A DNA stretch of 64,000 nucleotides, from assembly GCF_040436345.1 (NCBI RefSeq), contig NC_133237.1:25053749-25117748 (forward strand), written 5' to 3'. This DNA is from Pagrus major (lineage: Eukaryota; Chordata; Actinopteri; Spariformes; Sparidae). A model generated the notes under the pieces. That model was not told the origin of the DNA, did no database searches, and worked only from the letters and a program-made list of their open reading frames with translations. Below are positions 1-11,593 of this stretch, piece by piece (within the stretch, counting starts at the first letter, position 1; each line of letters begins with the position of its first letter). The translations under genes and the position numbers were made by a program.

Positions 1-136
1 AGTGTTGAAACTCCTCCTCCTCCTCTTCTCCTCTCCTCAGTGTCTTTATAAGCTTCAGTCTCTCTTCTCCTCACACTCCAACCCTGCTCACCTCTCAGCT
101 GGACAGTAAGGGACGTTTACACCACACACTGACAAC

Positions 137-598
137 ATGCTGGGGACCCTCTGCACTCTCATCACTGCTCTAACATGTAAGGAGGCTGACTTACTGCAGC
201 TTTGACCTCATGTTGGATTCATCAGTCTGTGTGTTTCTCTTGACTCCATGTCATCTTGTTGTTTCCAGGTGTGAGTGGTGTGACGGTGCTGACACAGAAG
301 CCTCCTGTTGTGACGCTGAGGAGAGGAGAGACAGCCACCATGGACTGTAACCTGGGGACTGTTACTGACCGCCGAGCTATTTGGTACAAACAGGTTCCAG
401 GAGGAGTTCCTCAGTTTGTTTTATATTTTTATCACAGCATGAGCTCTCCAGCTTATGGCTCTGGTTTCTCCTCTCCAAAGTTCACATCTACTCATCAGTC
501 ATGATCACATTATCGTTTGATCATCAACAATGTGGAGGAGGGAGACTCAGCAGTCTATTACTGTATCACATGGGACACCTCTGTTAATCAGTACGTAT
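137..598 (+). pseudogene. IgL V segment V1 (family I), broken by an in-frame stop
   Basis: The leader exon (137-176, MLGTLCTLITALT) has a GTAAGG donor. The V exon (269-598) follows a TTTCCAG acceptor with a phase-1 junction. Framework 1 has the family I start (SGVTVLTQKP), the first Cys in MDCNLG, Trp in WYKQVPGG and YYC-like residues near the end. The frame holds a single TGA at 502-504, in framework 3 where intact relatives read a Gln codon. Sequence after it stays in frame to the RSS, so the break looks recent. The RSS is CACAGTG (599-605), a 12-bp spacer and nonamer ACAAAAACC (618-626). A TTTATA box sits at 45-50. It could still rearrange, but would not encode a light chain. Confidence 0.88.
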
Positions 599-626
599 CA
601 CAGTGATTTACACTGTGACAAAAACC

Positions 627-1970
627 TCCTCACTGATACTTCTGCTTTTTGAGACTCTGACCGGTCTGGATTAAGAGTAAAGTCATGAACCACAGCTCTC
701 TGTAACTTCTCTACAGAAACAGTGAAAAGTATAATATTTTTTGAACTCCCAAATCTTCTCAACAGGTTCTCACAATTTCTTGCAGTAGATGTAAAAGCAA
801 TATAACTTTTATTTCCACCTCCTGAGAAAGGCCCCAAAGCCAACTGCTACACAGCTGTTACAGAAACCAACAGTTAACAGATATCTATGCATAAATAACA
901 AAATGACAGAATGTGGGACTATTTTGGTCATGAGTTTACTACACTGTCTGTAATAAAACATCTTAAAGCAAAAATCTTTTTTGTGTCAGTTTAAGGGTCC
1001 TTGTGTGAAAAAGTCAAAGTGGTTGAGAAACACTGGTCCACTTTTACATATTTATATAGGAAGGCAAACACTCACCTTGGAGTGGATAATACTCACAGAA
1101 AAAAAAATCATGCAACTATTATAAAGGATGAGGAGAGACTGCCTCTCTTCAGTCATCGTCTATACGCCGATGATGTGTGACTCTTGCTTGCAAACAATAA
1201 AAGAACTGCTAGAAAATAAATATTGTGTCGAACTTGGTGTTTTGACCAACTCTCATCTGCACCAGACAAGTGGCTTATTTTCAGTTGCCATGACACTACA
1301 GTAGACATCTCTGCAACACTGTACATAGGTGTCTTTGACATTATATCAGCACTGTTGTTTCCTCACACGCTGTTAGTTCATTTCATTTTATGTTTTAAGT
1401 GAACATTCTGGCAATGTCTTGCAAATTGCTCCTTTAAAGCTTCTGTTAGTGAAATAGTTGATTTTTGAGTCTCATTCCCAGCTTATCAAATACTGACGCT
1501 TTGAGTTTGTGTGTCGGGTCAGCAGCCATCCAGTAGTGTCAGTATCCTACCAACAGGAGTTTTAAACATAGAGGCTCATGAAGATAGGAGACAGGTGGAC
1601 TGTGCTGTAGTCTAGATGCTGCTGGTGGTGGAGTAAAACCACCAGATGAAGATGAAACCTGTCAGTTCAATCACTCAGATTATCATGATGGATAAAGTGG
1701 TGATGGACTGCTCAGCTGTGGGGCTGAAAGACAATGACAGAAACACGACGATATTTAAAGAACAGCATCTGAGGACTGATTGGAAAAAGATCATTGGCCA
1801 GATGTGGTGATGTCATATTTATTCATTTGATTTTGGAAGCATGGGAAACCAGAAGTGACAGTGAAGATAATGGACTGAGAGAATAACAACAAAGGTACAG
1901 GTGAGAGGGAAAACATCTTCCTTGTTGAACTTTTGTCAAACCTTCAATAAAACTGTTTTTTGATGAAAGT
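627..1970. other. V1-V2 spacer
   Basis: No gene seen. About 640-1970 is duplicated at 7200-8560 (V4-V5 spacer), including the arm of the fold-back family (AAATACTGACGCT at about 1490). V1-spacer-V2 and V4-spacer-V5 therefore derive from one duplication. Confidence 0.7.
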
Positions 1971-2176
1971 GATTTAATGTGAAACCACAAACATGAAAGT
2001 GTTGATGAATGAATGAAAAAGAGTGCTGAGTGTTAAAACTCCTCCTCCTCCTCCTCCTCCTCCTCTTCTCCTCTCCTCGGTGTCTTTATAAGCTTCAGTC
2101 TCTCTTCTCCTCACACTCCAACCCTGCTCACCTCTCAGCTGGACAGTAAGGGACGTTTACACCACACACTGACAAC

Positions 2177-2634
2177 ATGCTGGGGACCCTCTGCACTCTC
2201 ATCACTGCTCTAACATGTAAGATATTCTTCTCACTCCTTTTACAGCCCATATTTTCACACAGAAACCTTTGACTCATGTACTTTTCTGTGTATGTTGACA
2301 GATGTGGATGCAGCCAAAATGGTGACCCAGACACCTGCTGTCCACACAGTTTCTACAGGACAACAGGTTGTTCTCACCTGCAACATTGAGAGAGATGATG
2401 GACATTATGTCAGTTGGTTTAAACAGGTTCCTGGTGAAGCTCCTCAGTATGTCCTGAGGTTTTACCATAGTCACAGTTCACCTAACAGCTTTGGAACAGG
2501 ATTCTCTTCAGACCGATTCGACTCTAAAGCCTCATCAGACATAAATTATCAGTTCATCATTAAGAGGGCAGAGACAGGAGACTCTGCTCAGTATTACTGT
2601 AACACATGGGACAACTCTGCCAATGAGAGCGTAT
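2177..2634 (+). CDS. IgL V segment V2 (family II)
   Basis: Leader exon 2177-2216 and V exon 2302-2634, joined phase 1 (T|AT, Tyr). The V domain starts YVDAAKMVTQTP, has Cys in TCNIER, Trp in SWFKQVPG, a long CDR2 (RFYHSHSSPNSFGTGF) and ends DSAQYYC. The RSS directly follows the third hypervariable stub NTWDNSANESVS: heptamer CACAGTG 2635-2641, 12-bp spacer, nonamer ACAAAAACC 2654-2662. A TTTATAAG box lies at 2085-2092. This is the only intact V of cluster 1 and lies about 0.3 kb from J1. Residue 2 of the usual WYKQ is Phe here (WFKQ), otherwise unremarkable. Germline V segments encode the antigen-binding variable domain after joining to J. Confidence 0.92.
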
Positions 2635-2907
2635 CACAGTGATTTACACTGTGACAAAAACCTCACTGAGACACTCCTGACAGCTTCAATCAATTGTGAA
2701 CAAAATCAAACACTTCAAATCAGAAAAACTGGAACAAAACATTGAAGGACATGAAATAAAGTCCTCTAAAGAGACAAGAGTGTTTGAATAAAGTCCAGCA
2801 GTGTTTGTGAATATAAGCAGACTGATGAAGTGAATGAGACATGGACAGTGAAAGTTGTTCTCAACAGGATGTTTCACTTCCACTCCCCTCATTAGTGAGA
2901 GTCAGGA

Positions 2908-2980
2908 GGTTTTTGTACAGCCATGTGTACAAACTGAATCACTGTGGTATTCGGACAAGGCACCAAGCTGACTGTGACAA
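2908..2980 (+). CDS. IgL J segment J1 with 23-RSS
   Basis: The nonamer GGTTTTTGT (2908-2916), 23-bp spacer and heptamer CACTGTG (2940-2946) precede the J coding piece 2947-2980, which reads V-F-G-Q-G-T-K-L-T-V-T and ends in a phase-1 GTAAGT donor. FGQG is the light-chain J beta-bulge motif (FGXG). The 23-bp spacer pairs with the 12-bp V RSSs under the 12/23 rule. It splices to C1 about 0.8 kb downstream. Confidence 0.95.
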
Positions 2981-3758
2981 GTAAGTACTTTTAACTCATC
3001 ATAAAACAGGAGAGATTTGATTGTTTCTCTTGTATATTTAAGTATTTCACATACTTGTTGATTCTTGTATAAAGTGTGAAACATTTTTAGTGCAGATTAA
3101 TTGTTTGTAGTTTTAACATCAGCTTTGAAACAGCACCAAGCTGTGCTTTAAAAGACAATGGACAGCTGAACAGCTGATTACAGGATTTTGTCCATAAGTT
3201 GTTTTAATTGTTGTGAGATTTAAAAACAGAAGATTATTCTCAATTATTATATTTAACTTTTAGTTCATATATTTTTACATTACGTCTTATTTTAACATTC
3301 ATTTATTCATTGAGAAATTCAGATTACTACAATGGTTGTTTGTTTATCTGGTGAAGGTGAAAATAAAATGAGAATATTTTCTATTCATCTTTAGTCATTA
3401 GGGCAGAGTAAACATTGTTTATTGTGCCTGTTTGAAAATATAGATTATTTAGGGAGACAGTCATCTTTGAATCTGAAGTGATATCTGCTGTAATTTAACA
3501 CAATGACTGATAATCAGAGATGATATTTAATTACTGTGGTTGAACAGAATTTCTCTGGTTCAATTATAATTTTTCATTCGTAATCCTTATATATCTGAGG
3601 TCAGGGAGAAACTGGTAGTCTTTGAAAATGTTAAAAAATAAACTCTGCTGATGATGTTGATGATTACTTTGACACTAAGTCTGAAAGTGTTTGTTAGTTT
3701 TCTCTTTTCTCTGACTTAATTTCTAGCGATGTGATGAATGTCCTTGATGTATTTTCAG

Positions 3759-4087
3759 GCTCCAGCCTCCCTCCTCCTGTCCTGACAGTCTTCCCTCCAT
3801 CCAGAGCTGAGCTCCAGTCCAACGAAGCCTCTCTGGTCTGTCTGTCCAGTCAGTCTGTGCCTTTTGCAGACGTGAGCTGGTTTGCTGCTGGGAGTCAAGT
3901 GAGCAGTGGGATCTCTACCAGCACCGCTGTTCAGCAACCGGACCACACTTTCCAAATCAGCAGCTATCTGGCCATCCAGACGTCAGACTGGAACATGGAG
4001 AAGGTTTACACATGTAAAGTGTCTTTGGGCTCCCAGACTGCAGAGAAACACATCAAGAAGTCAGACTGTCCCACTGAAGAACAGTAG
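3759..4087 (+). CDS. IgL constant region C1
   Basis: A single exon after a TTTTCAG acceptor encodes a 109-residue C1-set Ig domain that completes the light chain. It opens SSSLPPPVLTVFPPS, has the intradomain Cys pair at about residues 28 and 86 (SLVC, YTCKV), the core Trp at about 41 (DVSWF) and a second Trp at 78. The C-terminal SDCPTEEQ holds the Cys expected to bond to the heavy chain. AATAAA signals follow at 4186-4191 and 4258-4263. The J1-C1 intron (2981-3758) is AT-rich with no other gene. Relative to the other copies this one reads SNEASL, GSQVSSG and HIKKSD. Confidence 0.95.
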
Positions 4088-4600
4088 AGGAGCACAATGA
4101 CCATTTCAAATCTGCTTCTTTACTGTTTGTGCTGTTTGCTCATTACAAGGTTCACATGTTAGAAAAGATGTGTCTGCATGCTTGTAATAAATGTTGTGAC
4201 AGTTAGGTGGAGGTGTTGTATCAGCTTTGCAACTGCTGCATTTTTCAAAACTCATTGAATAAAAAAACTCAACAAGAACAAGTTTGTAATCAATTGTTTT
4301 CCTGAAAATATCATTTAAAACAGTAATATTCCTTGTGTATTGTAACTTTGACAAGATTTTATTTTTCTCCTGATGTCCATCTCACAGATTTCTGCTTAAG
4401 TCTCACTCGTATATGTATATCTAAATTCAGAAAGCTACATTGTTTTTAAGTGGTAATCTTAAATAAAAGCACAACAGACAGATTAATATTACTCTGCCTG
4501 GTTTTAGTTGCTTGCAGACGTTAGAAAAATCTGATAAAATGAGCAAATGAAACTGAGTTTTCATCCTCCGTCAGTGAAGCGTCACCTCTCTCTTCCTTCC

Positions 4601-4688
4601 CAGGATGCACCTGCAGGCCTCCTCTCCTTATTTATAGCTCCATGTAAATGACGAGGTCAAGTGTCAGCTCTCTGTAAAGTCAGAGGGA
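4601..4688. promoter_or_regulatory. Candidate IgL 3' enhancer element, copy 1 (E-box + octamer-like)
   Basis: This conserved non-coding stretch begins CAGGATGCACCTGCAGG, with E-box CACCTG at 4608-4613, then TTATTTATAGCTC and an octamer-like ATGTAAAT at 4642-4649 (one mismatch to ATGCAAAT). It lies about 0.5 kb past the C1 stop. Near-identical copies follow all other C exons. E-box plus octamer combinations drive known fish Ig enhancers, so an enhancer role is inferred, not shown. Confidence 0.5.
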
Positions 4689-5051
4689 AGTGAATTAAAT
4701 CACATTCATCAGTAAGTGAGCAAAGAAACAAATGTATGACAATAAAAGTGCAGGAAGTCTTTTTCAAATCATGATGTTGTAATATTTTGGGCTCAGGGGG
4801 GAGACGTCACCTATGTTGACAATAACGGAGACAGAAGAGATTTTTCCCTTCACAGAAGATAAGAGAGCAACAAATGTGACAATGCATGCAGGCTGAAGCA
4901 AAGCTCCTCCTCCTGTCAGTCACTCTCAGTTTCAGTGTCGTATTAAATTGCTCCTCCAGCACCTCCTCTCCTCATCCTCCAAAGCCTCTAATCTGTCAGC
5001 AGTAAGCTCACTTTCCAAGTTACAAGGCCATTCTCAGCACACACTGACAAC

Positions 5052-5513
5052 ATGCTGGGGACCCTCTGCACTCTCATCACTGCTCTAACATGTAAGGAGG
5101 CTGGCTTACTGCAGCTTTGACCTCATGTTGGATTCATCAGTCTGTGTGTTTCTCTTGACTCCATGTCATCTTGTTGTTTCCAGGTGTGAGTGGTGTGACG
5201 GTGGTGACACAGAAGCCTCCTGTTGTGACACTGAGGAGAGGAGAGACAGCCACCATGGACTGTAACCTGGGGACTGTTACTGGCAGTGATGCTCGCTGGT
5301 ACAAACAGGTTCCAGGAGGAGTTCCTCAGTATGTACTGAGGTTTCGTCACACCTATAGCTCTGTATATTATGGCTCTGGTTTCTCCTCTCCAAAGTTCAC
5401 ATGTACTCATCAGTCACAAACAGATTATCGTTTGATCATCAACAATGTGGAGGAGGGAGACTCAGCAGTCTATTACTGTAAAACATGGGACAACTCTGTT
5501 AATGAGTACGTAT
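5052..5513 (+). CDS. IgL V segment V3 (family I)
   Basis: Leader exon 5052-5091 (MLGTLCTLITALT) and V exon 5184-5513. Framework 1 is SGVTVVTQKPPVVTLRRGE, with Cys in MDCNLG, WYKQVPGGVPQYVLRF and DSAVYYC. The RSS is at 5514-5541 (12-bp spacer, nonamer ACAAAAACC). The upstream region differs from that of V1/V2: it is the second promoter type, with TATTAAA at 4941-4947 in place of TTTATAAG. Framework 3 reads KFTCTHQ, an extra Cys beyond the canonical pair, shared only with V13. First V of cluster 2. Confidence 0.92.
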
Positions 5514-5541
5514 CACAGTGATTTACACTGTGACAAAAACC

Positions 5542-6540
5542 TCCTCACTGATACTTCTGCTTTTTGAGTCTCTGACACTTGTCAACTGATCATAAAGCCA
5601 TCAACCATTACTCTGTGTAACAACATACACTTTATTGAATTCCTACATGAATCTTTAATTGTATTTAATTGTACTTTGCCCTCATGCTTTATTAATGGAA
5701 ACAAAAAAACAAACAATGCACGGGTAAATATGCACCACCTTCATGCATAATATCTGAGATTATTCTATAAAACATACTTCAAATGTTACTGTGTCTTAAC
5801 ACTTATCATTTTTAGTCATAGAAATTTTACAGAAGCTGTTCTGAGTGAAAAAAACAACATGTGATAGATATTTCTGAGACATACACGTAGTGATGATTGT
5901 TACACTAGATCCACATCCAAGAGAGGGCAGGCAGGAATATTAATAGATGAAGTTTATTTAGGATCAACAGCAGGAGCAGGTAAAAACAGCAGGATCTGAG
6001 AAACACAACAGACAACAAAACAAAGACTGACCTGAAGACTGGACTTAAATACAAACTACACTAATGAGGGGAGGAGGTGATGAGACAGATGCAAGACAGG
6101 TGTGGAGGAAAGTAGACTGGAGAGAAATACAAAAAAACAACAGGAGGGAAACAGCAAAAGACACCACAGAAACACAGAAAACACATGAAACAGAAATGAA
6201 AGAAGACATAAATGACAGGACCATGACAGTAAGTCTCCGTTAGTGGAGCTGAGAGAGGCACTGAGACGAGACACTCCAGAACCTGCAGGAAGCCACATCC
6301 TTTGGACTGTCCTGGAAAATCTGACCCGAGTCCTTAACAAAGAAATCCACAGTCCAGCAGCAGTAAACAACTTAAACACCACAGGCTTATAAAGGCAATC
6401 GAAAGAGACGGGAAAGATCTCATTATTCATGTCACGTTAAAATCTGCTCACATATGGTCAATAGAAACGTGATTAATACATGTAAACTGCTACAGATTGT
6501 TATATAAAGCCCCTTTAATGTGAAACTGTGCATGATGTAG
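5542..6540. other. V3-V4 spacer with degenerate interspersed repeat
   Basis: About 5920-6240 is an A/G-rich interspersed sequence (GAGAAACACAACAGACAAC..., then CCATGACAG), partly shared with the V13-V14 spacer (42340-42490), where the middle is missing. No coding gene is supported. Confidence 0.45.
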
Positions 6541-6702
6541 GTGGTTAATGAATGTTAACAGTGCCGAGTGTTGAAACTCCTCCTCCTCCTCTTCTCCTCT
6601 CCTCAGTGTCTTTATAAGCTTCAGTCTCTCTTCTCCTCACACTCCAACCCTGCTCACCTCTCAGCTGGACAGTAAGGGACGTTTACACCACACACTGACA
6701 AC

Positions 6703-7164
6703 ATGCTGGGGACCCTCTGCACTCTCATCACTGCTCTAACATGTAAGGAGTCTGACTTACTGCAGCTTTGACCTCATGTTGGATTCATCAGTCTGTGTGT
6801 TTCTCTTGACTCCATGTCATCTTGTTGTTTCCAGGTGTGAGTGGTGTGACGGTGGTGACACAGAAGCCTCCTGTTGTGACGCTGAGGAGAGGAGAGACAG
6901 CCACCATGGACTGTAATCTGGGGACTGTTACTAACAGTGCTGCTCACTGGTACAAACAGGTTCCAGGAGGACTTACTCAGTATGTACTGAGGTTTCGTCA
7001 CAGCTGGAGCTCTGTATCTTATGGCTCTGGTTTCTCCTCTCCAAAGTTCACATCTACTCATCAGTCACAAACAGATTATCGTTTGATCATCAACAATGTG
7101 GAGGAGGGAGACTCAGCAGTCTATTACTGTAAAACGTATGACAGCTCTGTTAATGAGTTCGTAT
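6703..7164 (+). CDS. IgL V segment V4 (family I)
   Basis: Leader exon 6703-6742 and V exon 6835-7164, open throughout. Framework 2 reads WYKQVPGGLTQYVLRF, where most relatives have GGVPQ. The CDR3 stub is KTYDSSVNEFVS. The RSS at 7165-7192 has a perfect heptamer but a variant nonamer ACCAAAACC, which could lower recombination efficiency. A TTTATAAG box is at 6611-6618. The coding part looks functional. Confidence 0.9.
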
Positions 7165-7192
7165 CACAGTGATTTACACTGTGACCAAAACC

Positions 7193-8560
7193 TCTTCACT
7201 GATACTTCTGCTTTTTGAGACTCTGACACATCTGGATTAAGTGTAAAGTCATGAACCACAGTTCTCTGTAACTTCTCTACAGAAACAGTGAAACGTATAT
7301 AATTTTCTGAACTCCCAAATCTTCACAATTTCTTGCAGTAGATGTAGAAGCAATGTTAATTTTATTTCCACCTCCTGAGAAAGGCCCCAAAGCCAACTGC
7401 TACACAGCTGTTACAGAAACAAACAGTTAACAGATATCTATGCATAAATATGAAAATGACAGAATGTGGGACTATTTTGGTCATGAGTTTACTACACTGT
7501 CTGTAATAAAACATCTTAAAGCAAAAATCTTTTTTCTGTCAGTTTAAGGGTCCCATTGTGAAAAAGTCAAATTGTTTGAGAAACACTGGTCCACTTTTAA
7601 ATATTTATATAGGAAGGCAAACACTCATCTTGGAGTGGATAATACTCACAGAAAAAAAAAATCCTAAAACTATTATAAAGGATGAGGAGAGACTGCCTCT
7701 CTTCAGTCATCATCTATACGCCGATGATGTGTGACTCTTGCTTGCAGGCAATAAAATAACTTCTACAAACTAAATATTGTGTCGTACTTGGTGTTTTGAC
7801 CAACTCTCATTTGCACTAGACAAGTAACTTATTTTCAGTTGCCACGACACTACAGTAGACATCTCTGCAACACTGTACATAGGTGTCTTTGACATTATAT
7901 CAGCACTGTTGTTTCCTCACACGCTGTTAGTTCATTTCATTTTATGTTTTAAGTGAAAATTCTGGCAATGTCTTGCAAATTGCTCCTTTAATGCTTCTGT
8001 TAGTGAAATAGTTGATTTTTGAGTCTCATTCCCAGCTTATCAAATACTGACGCTTTGAGTTTGTGTGTCGGGTCAGCACCCATCCAAAAGTGTCAGTATC
8101 CTACCAACAGGAGTTTTAAACATAGAGGCTCATGAAGATAGGAGACAGGTGGACTGTGCTGTAGTCTAGATGCTGCTGGTGGTGGAGTAAAACCACCAGA
8201 TGAAGATGAAACCTGTCAGTTGAATCACTCAGATTATCATGATGGATAAAGTGGTGATGGACTGCTCAGCTGTGGGGCTGAAAGACAAAGACAGAAATAT
8301 GACGATATTTAAAGAACAGCATCTGAGGACTGATTGGAAAAATATCATTGGCCAGATGTGGTGATGTCATATTTATTTATTTGATTTTGGAAACACGGGA
8401 AACCAGAAGTGACAGTGAGTATATTGGAGTGAGAGAATCGCAACAAAGATACAGGTGAGAGGGAAAACATCTTCCTTGTTGAACTTTTTTCAAAGCTTCA
8501 TTAAAACTGTGTTTTTTGATTGAAGTGATTTAATGTGAAACCACAGACATGAAAGTGTTG
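7193..8560. other. V4-V5 spacer
   Basis: Collinear duplicate of 627-1970; no gene seen. Confidence 0.7.
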
Positions 8561-8719
8561 ATGAATGAATGTAAAGAGTGCTGAGTCATGAAACTCCTCC
8601 TCCTCCTCTTCTCCTCTCCTCAGTGTCTTTATAAGCTTCAGTCTCTCTTCTCCTCACACTCCAACCCTGCTCACCTCTCAGCTGGACAGTAAGGGACGTT
8701 TACACCACACACTGACAAC

Positions 8720-9177
8720 ATGCTGGGGACCCTCTGCACTCTCATCACTGCTCTAACATGTAAGATATTCTTCTCTCTCCTTTTACAGCCCATATTTTCA
8801 CACAGAAACCTTTGACTCATGTACTTTTCTATGTATGTTGACAGATGTTGATGCAGCCAAAGTGCTGACCCAGACGCCTGCTGTCCACACAGTTTCTACA
8901 GGACAACAGGTTGTTCTCAACTGCAACATTGAGAGACCTGAAAACTATTATGTCAGTTGGTATAAACAGGTTCCTGGTGAAGCTCCTCAGTATGTCCTGA
9001 GGTTTTACCATAGTCACAGTTCACCTAACGAATTTGGAACAGGATTCTCTTCAGACCGATTCGACTCTAAAGCCTCATCAAACATAAATTATCAGTTCAT
9101 CATTAAGAGGACAGAGACCGGAGACTCTGCTCAGTATTACTGTGCAACATGGGACGACTTTGCCAAGGAGAGCGTAT
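8720..9177 (+). CDS. IgL V segment V5 (family II)
   Basis: Leader exon 8720-8759 and V exon 8845-9177, joined T|AT (Tyr). It starts YVDAAKVLTQTP, with Cys in NCNIERPENYYVS, WYKQVPGEAPQYVLRF and DSAQYYCATWDDF. CDR1 (PENYY) differs from the RDDG type of V2. The RSS at 9178-9205 is consensus. A TTTATAAG box is at 8628-8635. It lies about 270 bp upstream of the J2 RSS and is the likeliest partner of J2 by proximity. Confidence 0.92.
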
Positions 9178-9450
9178 CACAGTGATTTACACTGTGACAA
9201 AAACCTCACTGAGACACTCCTGACAGCTTCAATCAATTGTGAACAAAATCAAACACTTCAAATCAGAAAAACTGGAACAAAACATTGAAGGACATGAAAT
9301 AAAGTCCTTTAAAGAGACAAGAGTGTTTGAATAAAGTCCAGCAGTGTTTGTGAATATAAGCAGACTGATGAAGTGAATGAGACGTGGACAGTGAAAGTTG
9401 GTCTCAACAGGATGTTTCACTTCCACTCCCCTCATTAGTGAGAGTCAGGA

Positions 9451-9523
9451 GGTTTTTGTACAGCCATGTGTACAAACTGAATCACTGTGGTATTCGGACA
9501 AGGCACCAAGCTGATTGTGACAA
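9451..9523 (+). CDS. IgL J segment J2 with 23-RSS
   Basis: Nonamer GGTTTTTGT 9451-9459, 23-bp spacer, heptamer CACTGTG 9483-9489. J coding 9490-9523 reads VFGQGTKLIVT and ends in a phase-1 GTAAGT donor. It differs from J1 by Ile for Thr (LIVT versus LTVT). Confidence 0.95.
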
Positions 9524-10299
9524 GTAAGTACTTTAAACTCATCATAAAACAGGAGAGATTTGATTGTTTCTCTTGTATATTTAAGTATTTCATGTACTTG
9601 TTGATTCTTGTTTAAAGTGTGAAACATTTTTAGTGCAGATTAATTGTTTGTAGTTTTAACATCAGCTTTGAAACAGCACCAAGCTGTGCTTTAAAAGACA
9701 ATGGACAGCTGAACAGCTGATTACAGGATTTTGTCCATAAGTTGTTTTAATTGTTGTGAGATTTAAAAACAGAAGATTATTCTCAATTATTATATTTAAC
9801 TTTTAGTTCATATATTTTTACATTACGTCTTATTTTATCATTCATTTATTCATTGAGGAATTCAGATTACTACAATGGTTGATTGTTTATCTTGTGAAGG
9901 TTAAAATAAAATGAGAATATTTTCTATTTATCTTCAGTCAGTAGGGCAGAGTAAACATTGTTTATTGTGCCTGTTTGAAAATATAGATTATTTAGTGAGA
10001 CAGTCATCTTTAAATCTGAAGTGATATCTGCTGTAATTGAACACAATGACTGATAATCAGAGATGATATTTAATTACTGTGGTTGAACAGAATTTCTCTG
10101 GTTAAATTATAATTTTCATTAGTAATCCTTATATATCTGAGGTCAGGGAGAAACTGGTAGTCTTTCACAGTGTTAAAAATAAACTCTGCTGATGATGTTG
10201 ATGATTACTTTGACACTAAGTCTGAGAGTGTTTGTTAGTTTTCTCTTTTCTCTGACTTGATTTCTAGTGATGTGATGAATGTCCTTGATGTATTTTCAG

Positions 10300-10628
10300 G
10301 CTCCAGCCTCCCTCCTCCTGTCCTGACAGTCTTCCCTCCATCCAGAGCTGAGCTCCAGTCCAACGAAGCCTCTCTGGTCTGTCTGTCCAGTCAGTCTGTG
10401 CCTTTTGCAGATGTGAGCTGGTTTGCTGCTGGGAGTCCAGTGAGCAGTGGGATCTCTACCAGCACCGCTGTTCAGCAACCGGACCACACTTTCCAAATCA
10501 GCAGCTATCTGGCCATCCAGACGTCAGACTGGAACATGGAGAAGGTTTACACATGTAAAGTGTCTTTGGGCTCCCAGACTGCAGAGAAACACATCAACAA
10601 GTCAGACTGTCCCACTGAAGAACAGTAG
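10300..10628 (+). CDS. IgL constant region C2
   Basis: A 109-residue C1-set domain exon with the same landmarks as C1: Cys at about residues 28 and 86, Trp at 41, inter-chain Cys in SDCPTEEQ. It differs at GSPVSSG (Pro for Gln) and HINKSD (Asn for Lys). The J2-C2 intron (9524-10299) is collinear with that of cluster 1. An AATAAA follows about 100 bp after the stop, and a second one precedes the spacer. Confidence 0.95.
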
Positions 10629-11142
10629 AGGAGCACAACGACCATTTCAAATCTGCTTCTTTACTGTTTGTGCTGTTTGCTCATTACAAGGTTCACATGT
10701 TAGAAAAGATGTGTCTGCATGCTTGTAATAAATGTTGTGACAGTTAGGTGGAGGTGTTGTATCAGCTTTGCAACTGCTGCATTTTTCAAAACTCATTCAA
10801 TAAAAAAACTCAACAAGAACAAGTTTGTAATCATTTGTTTTCCTGAAAACATCATTTAAAGCAGTAATATTCCTTGTGTATTGTAACTTTGACAAGATTT
10901 TATTTTTCTTCTGACGTCCATCTCACAGATTTCTGCTTAAGTCTTACTTGTATATGTATATCTAAATTCAGAAAGCTACATTGTTTTAAGTGGTAATCTT
11001 AAATAAAAGCACAACAGACAGATTAATATTACTCTGCCTGGTTTTAGTTGCTTGCAGACGTTAGAAAAATCTGATAAAATGAGCAAAAATGAAACTGAGT
11101 TTTCATCCTCCATCAGTGAAGCGTCACCTCTCTCTTCCTTCC

Positions 11143-11230
11143 CAGGATGCACCTGCAGGCCTCCTCTCCTTATTTATAGCTCCATGTAAATGAAGAGGTC
11201 AAGTGTCAGCTCTCTGTAAAGTCAGAGGGA
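11143..11230. promoter_or_regulatory. Candidate IgL 3' enhancer element, copy 2
   Basis: Same order as after C1: CAGGATGCACCTGCAGG with the CACCTG E-box, TTATTTATAGCTC, then ATGTAAAT. It lies about 0.5 kb past the C2 stop and about 0.35 kb upstream of the V6 TATTAAA box. Role inferred from conservation and motif content. Confidence 0.5.
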
Positions 11231-11593
11231 ACTGAATTAAATCACATTCATCAGCAAGTGAGCAAAGAAACAAATGTATGACAATAAAAGTGCAGGAAGT
11301 CTTTTTCAAATCATGATGTTGTAATATTTTGGGTTCAGGGGGGAGATGTTGCCTACGTTGACAATAATGGAGACAGAAGAGACTTTTCCCTTCACAGAAG
11401 ATAAGAGAGCAACAAATGTGACAAAGCATGCAGACTGAAGCAGAGCTCCTCCTCCTGTCAGTCACTCTCAGTTTCAGTGTTGTATTAAATTGCTCCTCCA
11501 GCACCTCCTCTCCTCATCCTCCAAAGCCTCTAATCTGTCAGCAGTAAGCTCACTTTCCAAGTTACAAGGCCATTCTCAGCACACACTGACAAC

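Noticed and set aside
137-598. Kappa isotype (because V carries 12-RSS and J 23-RSS)
   Set aside because: The short CDR1 and long CDR2 fit sigma/L2 better, and sigma is understood to share the kappa RSS polarity; an isotype phylogeny would settle it.
3731-3758. In-frame ATG upstream of each C exon that would extend the C reading frame
   Set aside because: It lies in the J-C intron before the TTTTCAG acceptor; the C exon starts after the AG with a split Ser codon.
6056-6430. Open frame of about 124 codons, - strand, rich in Leu/Phe/Ser
   Set aside because: It lies in a degenerate interspersed repeat, has low-complexity composition, and its counterpart in the V13-V14 spacer is disrupted; not a supported gene.
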